Source: Euryarchaeota archaeon UBA39 (lineage in GTDB: Archaea > Thermoplasmatota > Poseidoniia > Poseidoniales > Thalassarchaeaceae). Taken from it: DNA of 10,936 nucleotides. The stretch spans positions 1,724-12,659 of the forward strand of contig DAQW01000124.1 in NCBI GenBank assembly GCA_002503045.1, read 5' to 3'. The notes under the pieces are model-generated. The model was not told the origin of the DNA and did no database searches. It worked only from the letters and a program-made list of their open reading frames with translations. The position numbers and the translations under genes are program-made. Shown piece by piece: positions 8,181-10,936 of this stretch; the first letter of the stretch is position 1, and each line of letters starts with the position of its first letter.

Positions 8181-8648
8181 TTGTCTACTATTCCAGCAGA
8201 CTATCTTGCGGTTGGTTTAATGGCTATTGTTGGCTTTTTGTTCCCATTTGGAGGTTTTCTTACTTCCTACTTTCTTAGGCCAACTCAAGACCCCAATGAC
8301 CCGACGAAAATGCGCTCTATCCTCATCCCAGGAATGGAATCCGACCAAAGTCTGTATGTACGTCGTTTAAGCACCTATGAATGTGGAGCAGACCCTGTTG
8401 GAGATGCTAGGATTGAATTCCATTTCCAATACTATTGGTATGCAATTATCTTCTTGGTTTTCGATATAGCTTTCATGTTTCTTTCCTTTGCTGGAATACT
8501 TGTCACAGAAGCAACAGCCATAGGAGGTAGCGAAGTAGTTACTCTTGAGGAAGTATGGGGTGGATTAGTCACTCTATCTGCTATTTTCGGGTTCATGGTG
8601 CTCGGAGTTTGGTATGTTTTCCGTAAAAGAGGGCGTATCTACATTTGA
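8181..8648 (+). CDS. nuoA: Complex I-type oxidoreductase subunit A (NuoA)
   Basis: NuoA is a small three-helix subunit at the junction between the peripheral arm and the proton-pumping membrane arm, next to the quinone channel. The 155-residue form starts at TTG 8181, giving MSTIPADYLAV directly before helix 1. Helices lie at about 6-32, 84-108 and 127-147. The first loop carries the family hallmark YECG at 66-69, and helix 2 begins with the conserved FHFQYYWYAIIFLVFD. The loop between helix 1 and YECG is somewhat long, about 33 residues. An oddity: where most NuoA have FDxE followed by a PW pair, this one has F94-D95-I96-A97 and then FMFLSFAG, so the acidic residue matching E. coli Glu81 and the Pro-Trp are missing. 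It is first in nuoABCD, with 9 bases to nuoB. Family assignment is secure from motif and order; the start is moderately sure. Confidence 0.92.
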   Translation: MSTIPADYLAVGLMAIVGFLFPFGGFLTSYFLRPTQDPNDPTKMRSILIPGMESDQSLYVRRLSTYECGADPVGDARIEFHFQYYWYAIIFLVFDIAFMFLSFAGILVTEATAIGGSEVVTLEEVWGGLVTLSAIFGFMVLGVWYVFRKRGRIYI

Positions 8649-8653
8649 GGTGA
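8647..8653 (+). promoter_or_regulatory. Shine-Dalgarno site of nuoB
   Basis: GAGGTGA, overlapping the nuoA stop codon (TGA 8646-8648) and ending 4 bases before ATG 8658. This links the translation of nuoA and nuoB. Confidence 0.7.
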
Positions 8654-8657
8654 TAAA

Positions 8658-9254
8658 ATGGCTGACGACGGACAGAATTATTCCATCTTTAACAGCAGAT
8701 TATTGGTCGATGTAGTCGGCGATGTCACCGATGAGGCATTGAAAGCAAGCCGTCTAAAAGAAATCATAGGAGTTATTGGAGGAAGACTATTCAATTGGGC
8801 TTCTCGCAAATCTTTCTTCCCATTGCATCTTGGAATCAAATGTTGTGCACTTGAGATGGCTGCCGCAGGTGGCCCTCGATTTGACGCACAACGATTCGGC
8901 CTTTTCTTCAGAAGCAGTCCTAGGCAATGTGATGTGTTGTTAGTAAACGGCCCGATTTCTAAGAAATTCGCTGATCCAATTGTTCGATTATGGGAGCAAA
9001 TGCCTGAACCAAAATGGTGTATTGCTATGGGAGAATGTGCTATTTCCGGGGGCCCTTATTTCCAATCTTACAATGTACTCGAAGGCGTTGATACGGTAAT
9101 TCCAGTTGACGTATATATTCCTGGATGCCCCCCGCGCCCCGAAGCCCTCATCGATGGTTTTGATTTATTGCGTCAACGCATTTTATTGAATGGAGTTAGT
9201 CCAGCTATGGTGGCAGATGACACTGCCAGTCCTGTTGTAGTAGGAGATGATTAG
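8658..9254 (+). CDS. nuoB: Complex I-type oxidoreductase subunit B (NuoB), carrier of iron-sulfur cluster N2
   Basis: NuoB holds the terminal 4Fe-4S cluster N2, which passes electrons to quinone at the interface with NuoD and the membrane arm. At 198 residues it is of ordinary length. The four cluster ligands are visible as adjacent Cys62-Cys63 (GIKCCALEM), Cys127 (MGECAISGG) and Cys157 (PGCPPRPEAL), with spacings of 64 and 30 that fit E. coli NuoB closely. Other family stretches are RRSSPRQ-like FRSSPRQCDVLLV, EPKWCIAMG and IPVDVYIPGCPP. Cys92-region RQCDV has Cys where most members have Ala; this is not a cluster ligand. The start ATG 8658 has a strong GAGGTGA site. Its TAG stop is followed immediately by the ATG of nuoC with no gap. 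The protein should be cytoplasmic-side and membrane-associated through the complex. Identification is secure. Confidence 0.97.
   Translation: MADDGQNYSIFNSRLLVDVVGDVTDEALKASRLKEIIGVIGGRLFNWASRKSFFPLHLGIKCCALEMAAAGGPRFDAQRFGLFFRSSPRQCDVLLVNGPISKKFADPIVRLWEQMPEPKWCIAMGECAISGGPYFQSYNVLEGVDTVIPVDVYIPGCPPRPEALIDGFDLLRQRILLNGVSPAMVADDTASPVVVGDD
9243..9250 (+). promoter_or_regulatory. Shine-Dalgarno-like site of nuoC
   Basis: GGAGATGA within the last codons of nuoB; GGAG lies 8 bases before ATG 9255. The one-base departure from GGAGGTGA makes it weaker than the other sites, consistent with initiation partly by ribosomes finishing nuoB. Confidence 0.5.
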
Positions 9255-9923
9255 ATGGGCATGAAGGTTAATCATGAGAACCAGGTTGCTGCCGCTAATG
9301 ATGTCATTACGGCTCTTGAAGCTGAATTTAGCGGCGAAGGTTTGAGTTGCGAAATTCGAATGCATGCTGGCGGAAAGCATCAGAGATCCTATGTCTACAT
9401 CGATTGCCCTCCTTCTATTTGGGCTATTGTTGCTGAAACACTTTCTGAGGTTCATGCAGTGGATCATTGTTCAATGATTACTGGAATTCATTGGCCGGAA
9501 AAAAGTCCTGAAATGGAATGGCAAGTTGTTGTTCACTTAATGAGAATGAGTGTGCGTAACCCTCCTTCCAATGAAGGCATAGTAATGCCAATTATTTCGG
9601 ATGCATCTATTCTTCAAGGTTCAGACATGCCACTTGAATTTGAAGTTAGTATTGCCATACCAGAGACGCGAAATCCATCAATACCTTCTGTACAACATGT
9701 TTGGGTTGGTGCAGATTGGAATGAGAAGGAAACTTGGGATTTAGTTGGAATAGATTTTGAGGGCCATAATGAGATGCGTAGAGTTTTACAGCCGCATGAA
9801 ACGCCTGCAGGATTCCATCCTCTTCAGAAGCAGCATAAGTTGCGATACCATGAATTCAATGAGATGTATGATGATGCTCAAGGATTTGCACGTAAGTCTG
9901 ATGACATTGGTAAAGTCAAGTAA
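9255..9923 (+). CDS. nuoC: Complex I-type oxidoreductase subunit C (NuoC, 30 kDa subunit family)
   Basis: NuoC is a structural subunit of the connecting module and packs against NuoD. The 222-residue protein is a separate gene, unlike the fused NuoCD of E. coli. The N-terminal part (about 15-115) is a diverged alpha/beta domain. The recognisable core is C-terminal: IPSVQHVWVGADWNEKETWDLVGI at about 144-166, then GIDFEGH (165-171) and MRRVLQPHETPAGFHPLQKQ, the counterpart of the 30 kDa signature (ERExyDlfGi, gHp, RRiL, PLRKD). Substitutions include EKETWD for EREvyD, GHN for GHP and PLQKQ for PLRKD, so it is a distant member. About 30 extra residues sit between the two halves. The ATG abuts the nuoB stop, and an alternative ATG two codons later would matter little. 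The tail after residue 200 is charged. Assignment rests on signature plus gene order and is firm. Confidence 0.93.
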   Translation: MGMKVNHENQVAAANDVITALEAEFSGEGLSCEIRMHAGGKHQRSYVYIDCPPSIWAIVAETLSEVHAVDHCSMITGIHWPEKSPEMEWQVVVHLMRMSVRNPPSNEGIVMPIISDASILQGSDMPLEFEVSIAIPETRNPSIPSVQHVWVGADWNEKETWDLVGIDFEGHNEMRRVLQPHETPAGFHPLQKQHKLRYHEFNEMYDDAQGFARKSDDIGKVK

Positions 9924-9929
9924 GGAGGG
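9924..9929 (+). promoter_or_regulatory. Shine-Dalgarno site of nuoD
   Basis: GGAGGG directly after the nuoC stop, 6 bases before ATG 9936. Confidence 0.7.
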
Positions 9930-9935
9930 ATTAAG

Positions 9936-10936
9936 ATGGCAGAAATGTGGATTTCAATGGGCCCTCAACATCCTATGACTCACGGACTCTGGACTCTTAA
10001 AGTCAAGATTGATGGAGAGACAATTGTCGACACTATACCTGATTTAGGTTACATTCATCGAGGTGTTGAGAAGATTTGTGAATCTCGAGATTTTACTCAA
10101 ATCACTCCTTATTGCGATCGTTTATGCTATGCTAGTGCTAATACTTGGTCCCACTCATACATTTATGCTGCAGAAAATTTACTTGAGGTCGAAGTCCCTG
10201 AACGAGCTGAATATATTCGATTGATTGCGGTTGAGATTCAGAGAATCGCTAGCCATCTAATGTGGTTGGGAGCATACTGTCCAGATATCGGCAATCTTAC
10301 TGCATTCGTTTATTGTCTTAGAGAACGTGAAATGATGCTGGATCTTTTACAAGAATTAGGAGGTTCTCGAATGCACTATAATTTCCCGAGAATTGGTGGA
10401 GTTAAGCGCGATTTGCCTCATGGTTTTGCTATGCGTTGTAGAGCAAAAGTGAAACTTTTCCTCCAACGAATCCATGAGTATGAAGCATTACTTGATGAAT
10501 CTACAATTTTCCTAATTCGAACACAGGGCGTTGGTTATGCAAAACCAGAGGAGATGGTAAATCATGGAGTTACTGGACCGAATCTCAGAGCAGGCGGAGT
10601 AAACTATGATGTTAGATGGGCACACCCTTACTCAGTGTACGATGAGTTAGATTGGACTCCTTCAGTAGAAAGATCTTCAGTTAAAGGAGCTGATTGTTAT
10701 GATCGTTATCGAGTTAGACTAGATGAAATGAAGACTTCAGCAGAATTGATTCTTCAAGCGTTAGACGGAATCCCTGGTGGTGCAGAAACATTCCACGAAT
10801 CAGGTGACCCTGCCCTTATCGCAAAGGCTCCAGCCCGGGCTTCTGATGGTCAGACAGGTTTCCATCATTTTGAAGATCCAAGAGGAGAATCAATGTTTTA
10901 TCTCGCCGGAGGAGGAGATGAGAGGGGCAAGAATCC
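9936..10936 (+). CDS. nuoD: Complex I-type oxidoreductase subunit D (NuoD, 49 kDa subunit), 3' end cut by window edge
   Basis: NuoD, related to the large subunit of NiFe hydrogenases, forms most of the quinone-reaction cavity with NuoB. 333 codons are present without a stop; about 40-60 residues should lie beyond the edge. Landmarks: MGPQHPMTHGLW (8-19), LGYIHRGVEK (37-46), TPYCDRLCYAS (57-67), EIQRIASHLMWLG, GGSRMHYNFPRIGGVKRDLP, GPNLRAGGVNYDVR and GADCYDRYRVR. Quinone-site residues His16 and Tyr65 are kept, 49 apart, as for His38 and Tyr87 of Thermus thermophilus Nqo4. Hydrogenase-type CxxC nickel ligands are absent, so it is not a hydrogenase subunit. Cys64 stands where most NuoD have the Asp of RxDY, and Cys60 sits four residues before it. 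The start ATG 9936 has GGAGGG 6 bases upstream, right after the nuoC stop. Identity is secure. Confidence 0.96.
   Translation, partial: MAEMWISMGPQHPMTHGLWTLKVKIDGETIVDTIPDLGYIHRGVEKICESRDFTQITPYCDRLCYASANTWSHSYIYAAENLLEVEVPERAEYIRLIAVEIQRIASHLMWLGAYCPDIGNLTAFVYCLREREMMLDLLQELGGSRMHYNFPRIGGVKRDLPHGFAMRCRAKVKLFLQRIHEYEALLDESTIFLIRTQGVGYAKPEEMVNHGVTGPNLRAGGVNYDVRWAHPYSVYDELDWTPSVERSSVKGADCYDRYRVRLDEMKTSAELILQALDGIPGGAETFHESGDPALIAKAPARASDGQTGFHHFEDPRGESMFYLAGGGDERGKN

Noticed and set aside
9183..9467. Minus-strand open frame across the nuoB/nuoC junction
   Set aside because: Both + strand genes here are clearly identified and abut each other; the minus frame shows no recognisable protein features.
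9757..9978. Plus-strand open frame spanning the end of nuoC and start of nuoD
   Set aside because: It is in another frame than both confirmed genes, is Met/Arg/Cys-rich as shadow frames are, and would hide the nuoD ribosome site.
10104..10160. Cys60 and Cys64 with a nearby WSHSY in NuoD as possible remains of a NiFe hydrogenase CxxC...H site
   Set aside because: The cysteines are spaced x3 rather than x2 and the distance to His does not fit the hydrogenase motif; the surrounding HPMTHG, HRGVEK and DRLxY motifs are those of complex I NuoD.

Overview
The window reads as a piece of an archaeal genome, most likely a planktonic Marine Group II / Poseidoniales-type euryarchaeon (inferred from gene style, not proven). 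Grounds: an AT-leaning composition; every gene on the + strand, tightly packed; strong Shine-Dalgarno sites (GGAGG, GAGGTGA) before nearly every start; at least two likely TTG starts; a very large secreted subtilase that ends in a membrane anchor plus a zinc-finger tail; a second large surface protein built of Ig-like repeats; and a nuoABCD cluster with separate nuoC and nuoD. No RNA gene, CRISPR array, insertion sequence or phage gene was seen.

Layout. Positions 1-129 are the 3' end of an unidentified gene. Directly abutting it is a TTG-started gene for a small single-pass membrane protein (130-726). Next comes a 1496-residue KP-43-like subtilase (775-5265): signal peptide, propeptide, intact Asp/His/Ser triad, jelly-roll, CARDB and further Ig-like domains, one transmembrane helix, and a cytoplasmic tail with eight regularly spaced Cys/His. 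One base after its stop begins a 932-residue surface protein (5267-8065) with about seven Ig-like repeats and a C-terminal anchor. The four genes could form one transcription unit for the cell envelope and extracellular proteolysis.

A roughly 115-base gap (8066-8180) holds a T-rich stretch that may end the first unit and/or supply the promoter of the second. The second unit is the start of a complex I operon: nuoA (8181-8648), nuoB (8658-9254), nuoC (9255-9923) and nuoD (9936 to the window edge, incomplete). NuoB keeps all four cysteine ligands of cluster N2. NuoD keeps the quinone-site His and Tyr at exactly the 49-residue spacing of Thermus Nqo4. The encoded machine is therefore a quinone-reactive, ion-pumping oxidoreductase. 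Whether it has the NADH module (NuoEFG) cannot be told from here.

Taken together, the window suggests a heterotroph that cleaves proteins at its surface and feeds electrons into a complex I-like chain. The most unusual element is the RING-like zinc module on the cytoplasmic side of the surface protease. The NuoA and NuoD motif substitutions are the next most worth checking.
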